Part shown: positions 22,739 through 33,185 of the stretch, in pieces
How the letters are laid out: each line of letters starts with the position of its first letter
Numbering within the stretch: the stretch's first letter is position 1
From: Eriocheir sinensis
Taxonomy: Eukaryota; Arthropoda; Malacostraca; Decapoda; Varunidae
Length of the DNA: 64,000 nucleotides
NCBI RefSeq assembly: GCF_024679095.1
Contig: NC_066578.1
Coordinates: 1,139,379-1,203,378, forward strand
Reading direction: 5' to 3'
Program-made: the position numbers and the translations under genes
Notes under the pieces: generated by a model
Told to the model about the DNA's origin: nothing
The model's input: the letters and a program-made list of their open reading frames with translations, nothing else
The model's database searches: none

Positions 22739-22879
22739 TTGCAAAATTGGGGTGGGGTGAACATACCAAGCTCCTAAAAAAATAATAAAATCTAAGTATA
22801 TGCGGAGAAAGGTGAGGAAAAATAGACTCATACCTCCCTACACGGCACAAACAGCAACGCCTCTTCTTCCAGCTTCTCG

Positions 22880-23060
22880 CCTCCACAACTCTGATGATGT
22901 AATGGCCCGAGACGAGGATGAAGGCTTCGGAGGTATTAGTGAGCCGGAGGGTACTCGGAGGCCTTGGTTCGAATCCCTGGCGAATGTTAGGGGGACGTAT
23001 TTCTCCAGAGTAAATCAATTTCTCATGTGCTTCAAGTAGGAGTAGTGACGTCACCCCACT
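22880..23060 (+). mobile_element. tRNA-derived SINE, family 5
   Basis: B box TGGTTCGAATCCCTGG near 22967, upstream GTATTAGTGAGCCGGAGG-type A-box region, then a body with ACGTATTTCTCCAGAG, TAAATCAATTTCTCATGTGC, TTCAAGTAGG and AGTAGTGACGTCACC. The body words recur at 23880-23940. Confidence 0.7.
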
Positions 23061-23182
23061 CCTCAGGTGACAGCGGTGGCCCAGCGGTGGCAAACGTTCC
23101 AGTGTTGTGTTGCTCCCAGTATACCTGCATAATGCTGGATGGCTTCCGTCTCTCTATATAACGTCATACTTATTTAAACGTT

Positions 23183-23325
23183 TTTTTTTTTTTTTTTTTT
23201 TCTACAACAAAGGAGGCAGCTCAAGGGCACACAAAAAAAGAAAACAATAATGAAAAAAAAGCCCGCTACTCGCTGCTCCTAAAAAAGATACAAAAGAGGT
23301 GGCCGAAAGGAAGATCAAATACGTA
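23183..23325. repeat. Dispersed T-run/'CCCGCTACT' repeat, copy
   Basis: T-run, CTACAACAAAGGAGGCAGCT, CAAGGGCACAC, AATAATGAAAAAAAAGCCC, GCTACTCGCTGCTCCT, AAAGAGGTGGCCGAAAGGAA. The best-preserved single copy in the window. Confidence 0.85.
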
Positions 23326-23556
23326 ATTATTATTATTATTAGTATTAGTAATTATTAGCAGTTATGTAGCTAGTTTGGCTTTTTAATTCCATTTTTGGGA
23401 CGGAGTTAGAAGTTATGGGTCTTCACGGAGTTAGTCGACATATTACAAATTCAGTCATAAAAAGGGATAGAAAAAATTAACGAAACTAGCTAAGACTAAT
23501 ACGACGCTTAAAAAATCTAGTGTAATGGGAAGGGGTCTTGGTTTCGAAGTAGAAAA
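23326..23556. other. Unassigned AT-rich sequence
   Basis: ATT/AGT-type short triplets at 23327-23360, then unique sequence. Nothing recognised. Confidence 0.35.
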
Positions 23557-23781
23557 TGTGATGTGAACAGGGGGAGCTTGAGAAAATCGAAGCAGGAAAA
23601 AAATTGATCTAAATGTGAAAAAGAAATCCTTGTGTGATGTGAACAGGAGGAGCTTGAAAAAATCGAAGCAGGAAAAAAATTGATCTAAATGTGAAAAGGA
23701 AATCCTTGTGTGATGTGAACAGGAGCTTGAAAAAATCGAAGCAGGAAAAAAATTGATCTAAATGTGAAAAGGAAATCCTTG
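23557..23781. repeat. Tandem triplication, 76/76/73-bp units
   Basis: Units at 23557-23632, 23633-23708 and 23709-23781, nearly identical: TGTGATGTGAACAGG, AGCTTGA(A/G)AAAATCGAAGCA, GGAAAAAAATTGATCTAAAT, GTGAAAA(A/G)GAAATCCTTG. The third lacks AGG. The minus strand of the unit resembles the body of SINE family 5 (TTTC..., AGATCAATTT, GCTTC). Confidence 0.95.
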
Positions 23782-23945
23782 GCCCCAATCGCCGATAAGG
23801 ACCGTAGAGCCTTAAGCCGCGGTGGACCATTTTGCTCGACGCTAGTGACCGCCTCAAGGGGTTCGAGTTCCAGAGGGGTCATGAAAAAGATGTTAATCCC
23901 GAGCAGATCAATATCTCATGAGCTTCGGGAAGTGACGATTCTCTC
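23782..23945 (+). mobile_element. tRNA-derived SINE, family 5, degenerate copy
   Basis: B-box-like GGGGTTCGAGTTCCAGAGG near 23858; upstream GGACCGTAGAGCCTTAAGCC; body GATGTTAATCCCGAGCAG, ATCAATATCTCATGAGCTTC, GGGAAGTGACG, which follow the family-5 body at 22.98-23.05 kb. Confidence 0.65.
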
Positions 23946-24034
23946 CATGACAATGCACGCCCTTCGACCCACTCACGGCAGCTCCTCCTTCTCCACCTCC
24001 CTCCACCCCCCCGAGACACACCACTGCGCCAAAC

Positions 24035-24400
24035 ACCTAACTCTAATTGTCTCTTCCTCCACTTCCAGCCTCCCCCTTCCCTCCTTTTCTTTCTCTTTCT
24101 CATTGTCATACCTCCATTTCAGCATACCTCACCTCGCATGGCCTTCCTTTCCTGCGCCTCTTTCTCCATTTCCTGACTACCTTCTTCTTTCCCTCTAATT
24201 GTCTCTTCCTCCACTTCCAGCCTCCCCCTTCCCTCCTTTTCTTTCTCTTTCTCATTTTCATTCCTCCATTTCACCATACCCCACCTTGCATCGCCTTCCT
24301 TTCCTGCGCCTCTTCCTCCATTTCCAGCCTCTGCCTTCTTCTTCTTTCCCTCTAAATGTCTTCCTCCACTTCCAACCTCCCCCTTCACTATTCTTACTCA
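24035..24400. repeat. Pyrimidine minisatellite, ~150-bp unit
   Basis: CTAATTGTCTCTTCCTCCAC, TTCCAGCCTCCCCCTTCC, ATACC(C/T)CACCT(C/T)GCAT, GCCTTCCTTTCCTGCGCCTC recur at ~150-bp spacing (24035, 24197, partial at 24350). Confidence 0.88.
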
Positions 24401-24404
24401 CCGT

Positions 24405-24965
24405 TATCCCTATCACCACCCCATTAACCCCCCCCCCCCCCACGACACAAACCACCACACAACACAAAAAACTCATCAGTCTCACCCACCATCGTCCCCA
24501 TCACCACCCCATTTGCACTCCCACGACGCATACCACCACAAAACACCCAAAACTCATCATTCACCCACCCACTACCCCCTCCCCCACGACGCACACACAC
24601 AACCAAAACCCCCACTACTTACACCACCACACACAACACAAAAACTCACCATTCACATCACACCAAAACTCACCATTCACCCACCCAATACCCCCTCCCC
24701 AACTAATAACAACACCACAAAACAAAAGCCATCATTCTCACTCACCATCAACACCAGTACCACCCCCATTCCCCCCTCCACTCATGTCCCCCTTACCCCC
24801 CATTCCCCCCATCCCACGAGGCACACCACCAAGGGAGCAAACCACAACACAACGCCTAAAAACTCCCCATTCTCACTCCCCATCGTCCCCGTCACCACCC
24901 CATTCATCACCACTTTTCTCCCCTCTCATTAACTCGTCATCATCGCCATCATTAATTACCAGTCA
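24405..24965. repeat. CCA/CAC-rich minisatellite
   Basis: A C-run at 24429-24441, then ~85-105-bp degenerate units with CACGACGCA(C/T)ACCAC, ACACAAAAACTCA(C/T)CA, TTC(A/T)C(A/C)CACCCA. No pyrimidine-only strand; distinct from neighbours. Confidence 0.82.
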
Positions 24966-25059
24966 TTTTTAGTCAATACGTCCACCATCACAAACACCAC
25001 CTCCACCTCCTCCACCTCCACCACTACTTCCACCTCCACCGTATCATTAATACCTTATG

Positions 25060-25131
25060 CTCTCCCTCCTCCTCCTCCTCCTCCTCCTCCTTACCTAATT
25101 CAAGAATGACTGCACCTTAAAGGAATTATAA

Positions 25132-25221
<90 letters not shown>
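25060..25221. repeat. (CCT)n and (GA)n microsatellites
   Basis: CCT triplets at 25062-25090 and an almost pure GA run 25135-25220. Confidence 0.96.
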
Positions 25222-25223
<2 letters not shown>

Positions 25224-25399
25224 GGGGAAGGAGGGAGAGACACACCACGCCCGTACACACCTCCTCCAATATTGCCTCGTCAAAAGCACATCGGTGTCCG
25301 CCGCCTCCGCCGCCTCTGACCCCCCTCCTCCTCCCACGCACTTCAGGCACACGACCGACTTGGGGGTTGTATTTCAAATGATCCCCTCTGGCCCACTTC

Positions 25400-26525
25400 A
25401 CCTGCTCTCGTCTTCCCCCGCCCATTCCGCTCCCTTCATTCTGTCATACCCTACCTCGCATCGCCTTCCTTTCCCCCAAAACCTGCCTCTCTTCCTTCAT
25501 TTCCTTCTTCCATACCTCTCGCCCTCCCTCGCCCATTCCGCTCTCTCCATTCTGTCATACCCTCCTCGCATCGCCTTTCTTTCACCCAAAACCTTCGCCT
25601 CTTCCTCCATTTCCAGCCTTTCCCTCCCGTCTTCCTTTCCTCTAAATGTCCCGTCTTCTATTTCCAGTTTCTCCCTTCCATCTTCTTTCCCTCTCTTCTT
25701 CCTCTTTCTCATTCTCATACCTCCATTTTGTCATACCCCACCTCGCATCGCCTTCCTTTCCTGCGCCTCTTTCTCCAGTTCCAGCCTTTCCCTCCCGTCT
25801 TCCTTCCCTCTAAATGTCCCTTCCTCCACTTCCAGCCTCTCCTTTCACTCTTTTTCTTCCTCTTTCTCATTCTCATACCTCCATTTTAATATACCCCACC
25901 TCGCATCGCCTTCCTTTCATCCACAATCTACCTTTCTTCCTCCACTTGTAGCCTCTCCATTTCCTTCTTCCATCTCTCTCGTCTTCTCTCGTCCATTCCA
26001 CTTTCTCTTTTCTATTATGCTCTACCTTGCATCGCGTCCCTTTTAACCCCCCACCCGTGTCTCTTCCTCCATTACGGTCTATCTCTTCCGTCTTTCTGTT
26101 CTTCTCTCCTTCTCATCGTCTTCTTTCAATTCTAACCCCCCAACTAGCGTCTCTACCTTCACTTCCAGCCTGTCTCCTTCGTCTGCCATCTTTTGTCTTC
26201 TTCTTCCCTTTCCTCTATCACTCTATATCTTTCTTCCTTCACTTCCATCTTCTTTTTTCTTCACTTTCCTTTCCCTCCATCCCATCGAAAGTCTCCCTCC
26301 ACCTCTCTCCCTTTCGTCTTCCATTTTTTTCTTTCTCTTCCTTTTCCTTTATCCAATCGAACGTCTTTTCCTCCACTTCCAGTCCCTCCCTTCCATCTTC
26401 CATCCTTCTTTTCTTCCTCTCTCCTCTTCATCTTCCATCCCTATTTTCCTCTCTACTTATTCCCTCTCTCCCCTTCGTCCTCCATCTCTCTTTGCTTCCC
26501 TTTCCTTTCCTTTCTAAATCTCAGC
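25400..26525. repeat. Pyrimidine minisatellite related to 24.0 kb
   Basis: CATACCC(CAC)CTCGCATCGCC, CTTCCTTTCCTGCGCCTCTT, CCAGTTCCAGCC and CCCTCTAAATGTC recur through about 25430-25930, with decay to plain CT-rich sequence after 26000. Confidence 0.85.
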
Positions 26526-26742
26526 CAGTCTTTCCCCACCCGCGGGCCGCAGCGAGAGCCTGGCAACAGAGGAGGGGAGGGATGAGCCTCATGGGACCAG
26601 GGGTTGGGAGGCGAAACGAGCAAATGAGGTGCAACTAGACGGAGTGGAAGAATGGGCTGGGGAAAGTTGCTCCGGAAGGGCCAGGCGTTTGTTGCTAAGT
26701 GGGTCAACGCTGAGGGCTGAAGGAGCGACCGGGAGTTACTGA

Positions 26743-27470
26743 CCGAGGAGAATACTGATTGGCTGTTGAGCGATAGAAGTGATTACCGAGGTCAGTGTTA
26801 CAGGGATTTTGAGGTTCCTGTTTCTGAATGATATAAAATGAGGTACAGAAAATTCATGAGACACTGTAAGACTTTTGCCGAGGAGAATACTGATTGGGAG
26901 TCATGATTTTTGAAGCTGTTGAGCGATAGAAGTGATTACCGAGGTCAGTGTTACAGGGATTTTGAGGTTCCAGTTTCTGAATGATATAAAATGAGGTACA
27001 GAAAATTCATGAGACACTGTAAGACATTTGCCGAGGAATATACCAATTGGTTTTATGGTTTTTGAAGCTGTTGAGCGATAGAAGTGATTACCGAGGTCAG
27101 TGTTACAGGGATTTTGAGGTTCCTGTTTCTGAATGATATAAAATGAGGTACAGAAAATTCATGAGACACTGTAAGACTTTTGCCGAAGAGAATACTGATT
27201 GGGAGTTATGAATTTTGAAGCTGTTGACCAAAAGAAATGAAATGCCTAAGTGTGAGTTATCTGATAGGGATATTGACGTCACTGGGCGGTATAGGACGAA
27301 GCACAGGAAAATCGTGGCACAGGACGCACTGTAAGACATTTGCCGTGAAATAAACTAATCGGGAGTTATGATATTTTAAGCTGTTGAAAGAAAGAAGAGA
27401 AATACCGGAGTCGTTGTTATACGGTTTAGTTATTGAGGTCATTGCTGCAGGGAGAGATGGAACAAAGTAT
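26743..27470 (+). repeat. Satellite-like array, ~152-bp unit, four copies plus a part
   Basis: Units at 26743-26877 (135 bp, internal deletion), 26878-27030, 27031-27182, 27183-27342 (divergent) and partial from 27343. Shared words: CCGAGGAGAATACTGATTGG, GTTGAGCGATAGAAGTGATT, ACCGAGGTCAGTGTTACAGG, AATGATATAAAATGAGGTAC, GACACTGTAAGAC. The outer units are the most divergent. Confidence 0.93.
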
Positions 27471-27526
27471 AAAAAATCCCCGTATTCTCAAACACTTCAG
27501 GAGCTAGACATTCACATTTGCTAAGA

Positions 27527-28032
27527 GCCGATTCCACAGTCCAACACAGTGTCTTCGTAACAGCCCGAACCAAACTATAGAATCCCATACAATCCAAAAT
27601 GCTGAGGCCTTCGATGCCATACTAAATATACAAAACTTTTCCTGTATAGTTTCATCAAATTTGTGAAATGAAATATAAACACCAAACACTGTACAAGGAA
27701 ATTTCGAAGGCTCTGGTATTGGTTTAGGAGCTTACTAACCCAATATAGGGAGCTGTGAAAGTTGGAAAGTTTCATTTAGTCGGCGCAACATCTGTGGTCA
27801 TATGCCGGAGAAGGAATTATAGGAGAAGGGAACATCTCAGGAGACGGAACACAGCCCCCGATTAATACCTGGCACCCATTCACTGCTGGGTGGACAGGAG
27901 TGTAGGGTATCGGAAAAGCCGCCCTAATTTTTCCACTCCGCCCGGGAATCGAACCCCGGCTCTCTCGGTTGTGAGCCGAGTGTGCTAACCACTGGACCAC
28001 GAGGCCCCCGGGAAACTGTGAAACTGGCCCTA
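27527..28032. mobile_element. MITE A, copy 2, containing a nested SINE
   Basis: Left end GAGCCGATTCCACAGTCC; right end CTGTGAAACTGGCCC, inverse GGGCCAGTTTCACAG. TAA lies directly outside both ends (3-bp target duplication). Internal GCCCGAACCAAACTATA, TTTCCTGTATAGTTTC and CACCAAACACTG match copy 1 at 6.4-6.64 kb. A SINE at 27761-28015 interrupts it near the right end. Confidence 0.78.
27761..28015 (-). mobile_element. tRNA-derived SINE, family 6, full length, nested in MITE A
   Basis: On the minus strand: GGCCTCGTGGTCCAGTGG head, A box TGGTTAGCAC, a perfect 5-bp anticodon stem CTCGG/CCGAG enclosing loop CTCACAA (anticodon CAC, valine-like), B box GGTTCGATTCC. The T stem has one mismatch and the acceptor ends do not pair, so this is a SINE head, not a tRNA gene. 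The body runs GGTGCCAGGTATTAATCGGG, TATAATTCCTTCTCC, GCGCCGACTAAATGAAAC. CTGTGAAA flanks both sides (27753-27760 and 28016-28023), an 8-bp target duplication. Confidence 0.88.
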
Positions 28033-28200
28033 AGTATTTTCTTGAGGTTGCAGATGTTTCCATGGGTAGTTTATGAGCCCAGTGATAATTTAACGAGGCT
28101 TCTGCACCATGAATGTGAAAAATCCTCATGAGAACTCGACTAATTTCCTTTTTATCCTATGAAAATATTTTTGGTGAGAGTCCAAAGCGTCTGAGACTTT

Positions 28201-28600
28201 TGCCTGATGAATGTTTAAGGGAGTGTGTGGCCTGAGGGAGAAGGGAAGGGTAATGCTTTCGATAAGGTGCAATCCCAGACCACCTCTTTCCAGTACCTTT
28301 ATCACGCACGCAAATGAAGGTGTCCTCTCTCCTACACAAACACGTCACGGCAAAATTCGTCCTCCTTCAGTCTGCGTCCCAGCAAACTCATTCCAATAAA
28401 ACATTTGATTATTATAGGAAAAACAAAAGGCCGGGAGTTAGCTTTAGGATATCATAAAAATCCGAGTTCACGCTCCGTCAAAGCCAGACTCCTTTCGGCA
28501 CGTCACTCTTTTTCTTGTCTAGTAGAGAAAAGAATGAAGAATGGTATAAAAAAAAAAATAATGTAGAAAAATGAAAAAAAATAATGTAGAAAAATGAAAA
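28201..28600. other. Unassigned sequence
   Basis: Unique sequence ending in A-rich AATGAAAAAAAATAATGTAG repeats. Nothing recognised. Confidence 0.35.
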
Positions 28601-29100
28601 AAAAAATTATGTAGAAAAATGAAGAAAAAAATGTAGAAAACTATAACTGAGAAAAGAAAGACAAACAGTTAGAGAGGAAAGAAAGAAGGAAGAGAAAGAT
28701 AAGGTGGAGGAAAAAGGGGAGGAGGAGGAGAAAGATGAGAAAGAGGATTCGCTAATAGGGACTAGTAAATAGCAAAATGAATATAGGAAAAGCGACACAG
28801 GAAAAACATGAAACGGTAGAGAAAGTAATGAACAAAAAAATAATGTAGAAAAATGTAACTATGAGAAAAGAAAGACGGAAACAATGAGAGGAAAGAAAGA
28901 AGAGAAAGATAAGGTGGAGGAAAAAGGGAAGGAGGAGGAGGGGAAAGATGAGGAGAAAGAGGAGGACACGGAGGAGCAGCAGGAGGAGGAGGAGGAGGAG
29001 GACAAGGAAGAGGAGGAGGAGGAAAATAAAGAGAAGGAAAAAAGAAGAAAAAAAGGTGATGTGGATGAAAAAGAGTAAAAAAGATTGAAAAAAAAACTAG
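28545..29100. repeat. A-rich and purine-rich minisatellite
   Basis: AATGTAGAAAAATGA repeated 4-5 times near 28560-28640 and again near 28840. GAGAGGAAAGAAAGAAG(G)A, GATAAGGTGGAGGAAAAAGG occurs twice (28675 and 28890). The E/K-rich frame is compositional. Confidence 0.82.
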
Positions 29101-29340
29101 ACTAAAAAAATAAGAAAAAACAGCAGGATATGACTATGGGTGAGCGAGGGTGTGGACGTGTTTCGTGTGTATTATTGGGTGTGGGCAGGGGTCGTGAGCT
29201 AAGGAGAGAAAAGGGGGAAGGTGGAGGTGGAAGGAGGTGGGAGGGCGGGCGGCGCGTCGATAAAGTCCACACTGCACACCTATTTATTTATTCACAGGTC
29301 TTGTTTATCCTTTACCTGTATCTCGCTGTAAGTTTTGTTC
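29100..29340. other. Unassigned GT/GG-rich sequence
   Basis: Unique sequence between repeat blocks; nothing recognised. Confidence 0.35.
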
Positions 29341-29395
29341 CCCCTCCCTCCCTCCCTCCCTCCCTCCCTTTATCCATAGCTGCGTCCTCCACTCT

Positions 29396-30520
29396 TTGAC
29401 CTTTCCTCTCCTTTCTCTTTCCTCCATCCCTCCACTTCTTCGCTCCTTCTCTCCCTCATTCCTCCACTCCTACACCTTTTCTCTCCTTTCTCTTTCCTCA
29501 ATCCCTCCACTTCTTTGCTCCTTCTCTCCCTCCTTCCTCCACTCCTACACCTTTCCTCTCCTTTCTCTTTCCTCAATCCCTCCACATCTTCGCTCCTTCT
29601 CTCCCTCCTTCCTCCCTCCTACACCTTTCTCTCCTTTCTCTTTCCTCATCCCTCCCTTCTTGCTCCTCCTCTCCCCTCTTTCCTCCACTCCCTACCCTTT
29701 TCTCTCCTTCTCTTTCCTCCATCCCTCCACATCTTCTGCTCCTCTCTCCTCCTCCTTCCTCCCACTCCTACACCTTTTCTCTCCTTTCTCTTTCCTCCAT
29801 CCCTCCACTTCTTCGCTCCACCTCTCCCTCCTTCCTCCACTCCTACACCTTTTCTCTCCTTTCTCTTTCCTCCATCCCTCCACATCTTCGCTCCTCCTCT
29901 CCTCCTTCCTCCCTCACTGCTTTCTCTCCTACACCTTTTCTCTCCTTCCTCTTTTCCTCCATCCCCTCCACTTCTTCGCTCCTCCTCTCCCTCCCCTTCC
30001 TCCACTCCTACACCTTTCCTCTCCTTTCTCTCTTCTCAATCCCCTCCCTTCTTCGCTCCACCTCCCTCCTTCCTCCACTCCTACACCTTTTCTCTCCTTT
30101 CTCTTTCCTCAATCCCTCCACTTCTTCGCTCCTTCTCTCCCTCCTTCCTCCACTCCTACACCTTTTCTCTCCTTTCTCTTTCCTCCATCCCTCCACTTCT
30201 TCGCTCCACCTCTCCCTCCTTCCTCCACTCCTACACCTTTCCTCTCCTTTCTCTTTCCTCAATCCCTCCACTTCTTCGCTCCTTCTCTCCCTCCTTCCTC
30301 CACTCTTAGACCTTTTCCCTCCTTTCTCTTTCCTCCATCCCTACACTTCTTCGCTCCTTCTCTCCCTCCTTCCTCCACTCTTAGACCTTTTCCCTCCTTT
30401 CTCTTTCCTCCATCCCTCCACTTCTTCGCTCCTTCTCTCCCTCCCTCCCTTCGTCCTCCCTCCCTTTGTCCATTGCTCCTTCCTCCACTCCTACACCTTT
30501 CCTCTACTTTCTCTTTCCTC
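29396..30520 (+). repeat. Pyrimidine minisatellite, 75-bp unit, ~15 copies
   Basis: Unit: CTTTTCTCTCCTTTCTCTTT, CCTC(A/C)ATCCCTCCACTTC, TTCGCTCCTTCTCTCCCTCC, TTCCTCCACTCCTACAC, 75 bp. Because 75 is a multiple of 3, a 586-codon frame (29396-31156) stays open, repeating a 25-residue S/L/P-rich unit. The same unit is also open in another frame and on the opposite strand, and indels shift units between frames. I therefore treat it as a repeat, not a gene. Confidence 0.9.
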
Positions 30521-30985
30521 AATCACTCTACCTGTTTCATCCTTTCTCTGGGTCCTCCATCCCTCCACTTCTCTGCTTCTCTGTCTTTCCTCTCCTTTAT
30601 CTTTACTTTCTTTTCCCTCCGTTCCTGCACCTCTCCCCTCTCTCCACTTTTCCCCTCCTTTCTCTTCCCTCCTTTCGCTTTCCTCCATCCCTTTACTTCT
30701 TCCCTCCTTTCTCCTTTTCCAATCCTTCCACTTTTTCCCTTCTACCTCTGTGTCAATGGTTCTCCTTCCTCCATCTCTCCACCTCCTCCTTCCTTTCTCT
30801 GGGTCAAGGGTTCTTTCTCCTCCATTCCTGTACTTTCCCCTCGTTTCTCCTCCCTCCATCTCCACAACTCTTTACCCCTTTCTCTTTCCTTCATCCCTGC
30901 TCCTCTTCCCTACTCTCTCTGGGTCAAGGGTTCTTTCTCCTCCATTCCTGTACTTTCCATTCCTTTCTCCTCCCTCTGTGATGCT
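30520..30985. repeat. CT-rich sequence with a ~120-bp duplication
   Basis: CTCTGGGTCAAGGGTTCTTT, CTCCTCCATTCCTGTACTTT and CGTTTCTCCTCCCTC-type sequence occur at 30797-30872 and 30919-30977. Confidence 0.8.
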
Positions 30986-31146
30986 GGTTCTTATACTCTA
31001 CCAGCTAATGTACTACTTAAAGCTTCTCAGTGCTCGTCACGTACCCAGGATGATAAATTCCCGGGGACCACAGCAGAAATAAATGGTCCGTCAGCTTGGT
31101 TCGGTATGTTATCTGTGGGCTTTGAGAGGATCCTGATGACATGTTC

Positions 31147-32365
31147 GGTGAGATAAACGGTTCACCCCTGCCACAGAAACCCCCAAATACCACAGGTTAT
31201 CCGGTGCGCGTGAGGGCAAACTTCAGACTGTGCTTCTTTTTTTACAGCAGAGGAGTTGACTCAAATATAATGAAAAAAAAAGCCGCTACTCACTGGGGAA
31301 TGCAGCAAAACCTATTTTAACATTGTCTATGAACAAAGGGTAAAGAAGAATGTATATGTATTTTTATCGACTTTGGCTTAGGGTGGTGAGATAAACGGTT
31401 CACCCCTGCCACAGAAACCCCCAAATACCACAGGATTTATCGGTGCATATTGAGGGCAAACTGAACTGTACTTCTTTTTTTTTTTACAGCAGAGGAGACA
31501 GCTCAAATATAATGAAAAAAAAAAGCCCGCTACTCACTGGGGAATGCAGCAAAACCTATTTTTAACGTATCTATAAAGACAAAGGAGTAAAAGAAGGAGT
31601 AATATATGTATTTTATCGACACGAGCAGGAACGGTGAGATAAACAGTTCCCCTACTGAAAACCCCAATACCAGGATTATCGGCGGTTATAATGAGGCAAA
31701 CTGAACTGCTCTTTTTTTGCTGGCGACTCAAGGGCGTAAAATGAAGAAAATAATGAAAAAAAGGCCGCTACTCACAGAATGGCAAGACCTATTTTAACGT
31801 ATCTATGAAGACAAAAAGGTAAAGAAGATGTATATATTTATCGACACGAGAGCAGGGCAATTTATCGACACGACGAACGATTCACACAGAAACTTCTGCA
31901 CACATGATTTATCGGTATATTGAGGCAACTGAACTATACTTTTTTTATACAGCAGAGAGACAGCCCATATGTAAAAAGAAAATAATGAAAAAGCCCACAC
32001 ACTCACTGGGGAATGCAGCAAGACCTATTTTTAACGTATCTATGAAGACAAAGGAGTAAAAGAAGGAGTAATATATGTATTTTATCGACACGAGCAGGAA
32101 CGGTGAGATAAACGGTTCCCCCCTGCCACAGAAACCCCCAAATACCACGGGATGTATTGCTGCATATAGAGGGCAAAATGAACTGTACTTTTTTTTTTTT
32201 TACGACAGAAGAGACAGCTCAAGGGCGTAAAATGAAAGAAAATAATGAAAAAAAAAAAGCCCGCTACTCACTGGGAAATGCAGCAAAACCTATTTTTAAC
32301 GTATCTATGAAGACAAAGGAGTAAAAGAAGGAGTAACATATGTATTTTTCGACACGAGGAGGAAC
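31147..32365 (+). repeat. Satellite-like array, ~240-bp unit, five copies
   Basis: GGTGAGATAAAC(G/A)GTTC begins units at 31147, 31385, 31633 and 32102; a degenerate unit lies at ~31850. Each contains ACAGCAGAGGAGACAGCTCA, ATAATGAAAAAAAAAAGCCC, GCTACTCACTGGGGAATGCA, GCAAAACCTATTTTTAACG, ATCTATGAAGACAAAGGAG. The central words are those of the dispersed T-run/'CCCGCTACT' repeat found elsewhere in the window. Confidence 0.92.
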
Positions 32366-33075
32366 AAGAAATAATGTAGACGATGAACCACAAATATGAA
32401 TTAGCTTGCATGAAACATCTTCCTTGGAACAAATAAAGAGGAAAGAAAAGAAGGTAAGGAGTTGTGTTAAGACATTGGGAGACTGCAAGACTGGAAAACG
32501 GGTACATACAAAACACAACAGGATGAAATAGTTACTGAAAGCTGAAAAAAAAATGTAAAAAAAACCTATTCCATCGCACAGTTCCTGCCTAAAACCGCAC
32601 TAAAGATTAACGCTGCTCTCCACAGAATGAAATATTTACTGCAAACCGAAAAAGGCGAGAAATGAAAACACCAAATAAATCAGTAACATTAAAAATCAAT
32701 CAAAATAAACCAACCACAAACTTCCTCTCGAAAAAAAAAAAAAAAAACACTAACAGAACAGGTGCACTAAACAGCAGAACGAAATAATTACAAAAACAAA
32801 AAAAACTGAAAAACAAGAAAAAAAAATAGATCTCAAACGAATAGATTAATAAGAAGAATAAACAAACATTAGTCCACCACAAAACTACTGAAATACAAAG
32901 AAAAAGAAGAGGCAGGCATCAAATACACGGTGGTTTAACTTTTTTTTTTTTTAGGAAAGGAGGTGAAGGAAAGGAGTTAGGGGAAGGTAAAGTAAAAAGA
33001 GAAACACAGTAGAAGTAGACAGTAGAAGTAAACAGAGTGGTGGGCGCTTAAATTGCCTACAGCCCCACTTAAAAG
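32366..33075. other. Unassigned A-rich sequence
   Basis: A-rich unique DNA with several A- and T-runs. No gene supported. Confidence 0.4.
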
Positions 33076-33185
33076 GTGCTCGGGGCGGCCTTGGCGGGTC
33101 AGAGGTCAAGGTCACGACGCTCATAATTTTTGGGTCGCTCGTTCGAATCTCCCAGAAGCAGCAAATGATTGAAAAAACCATATGG
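33076..33185 (+). mobile_element. tRNA-like SINE head, degenerate
   Basis: CTTGGCGGGTCAGAGGTCAA and, ~50 bases on, TCGTTCGAATCTCCC, in the spacing of pol III A and B boxes. Short A-rich body follows. No complete tRNA fold. Confidence 0.5.

Larger units (their letters stand above)
27475..28200 (+). repeat. Dispersed repeat B, copy split by a MITE
   Basis: Left half 27480-27526 (GTATTCTCAAACACTTCA, CACATTTGCTAA), right half 28033-28200 (GAGGTTGCAG, ATGTTTCCATGGGTAGTTTA, GAGGCTTCTGCACC, AAAGCGTCTG). The halves match the uninterrupted copy at 22425-22660. Confidence 0.75.

Noticed and set aside
27880..28015. Genuine tRNA-Val(CAC) gene on the minus strand
   Set aside because: The anticodon arm is perfect, but the acceptor ends do not pair, the T stem has a mismatch, and a SINE body with flanking duplication follows.
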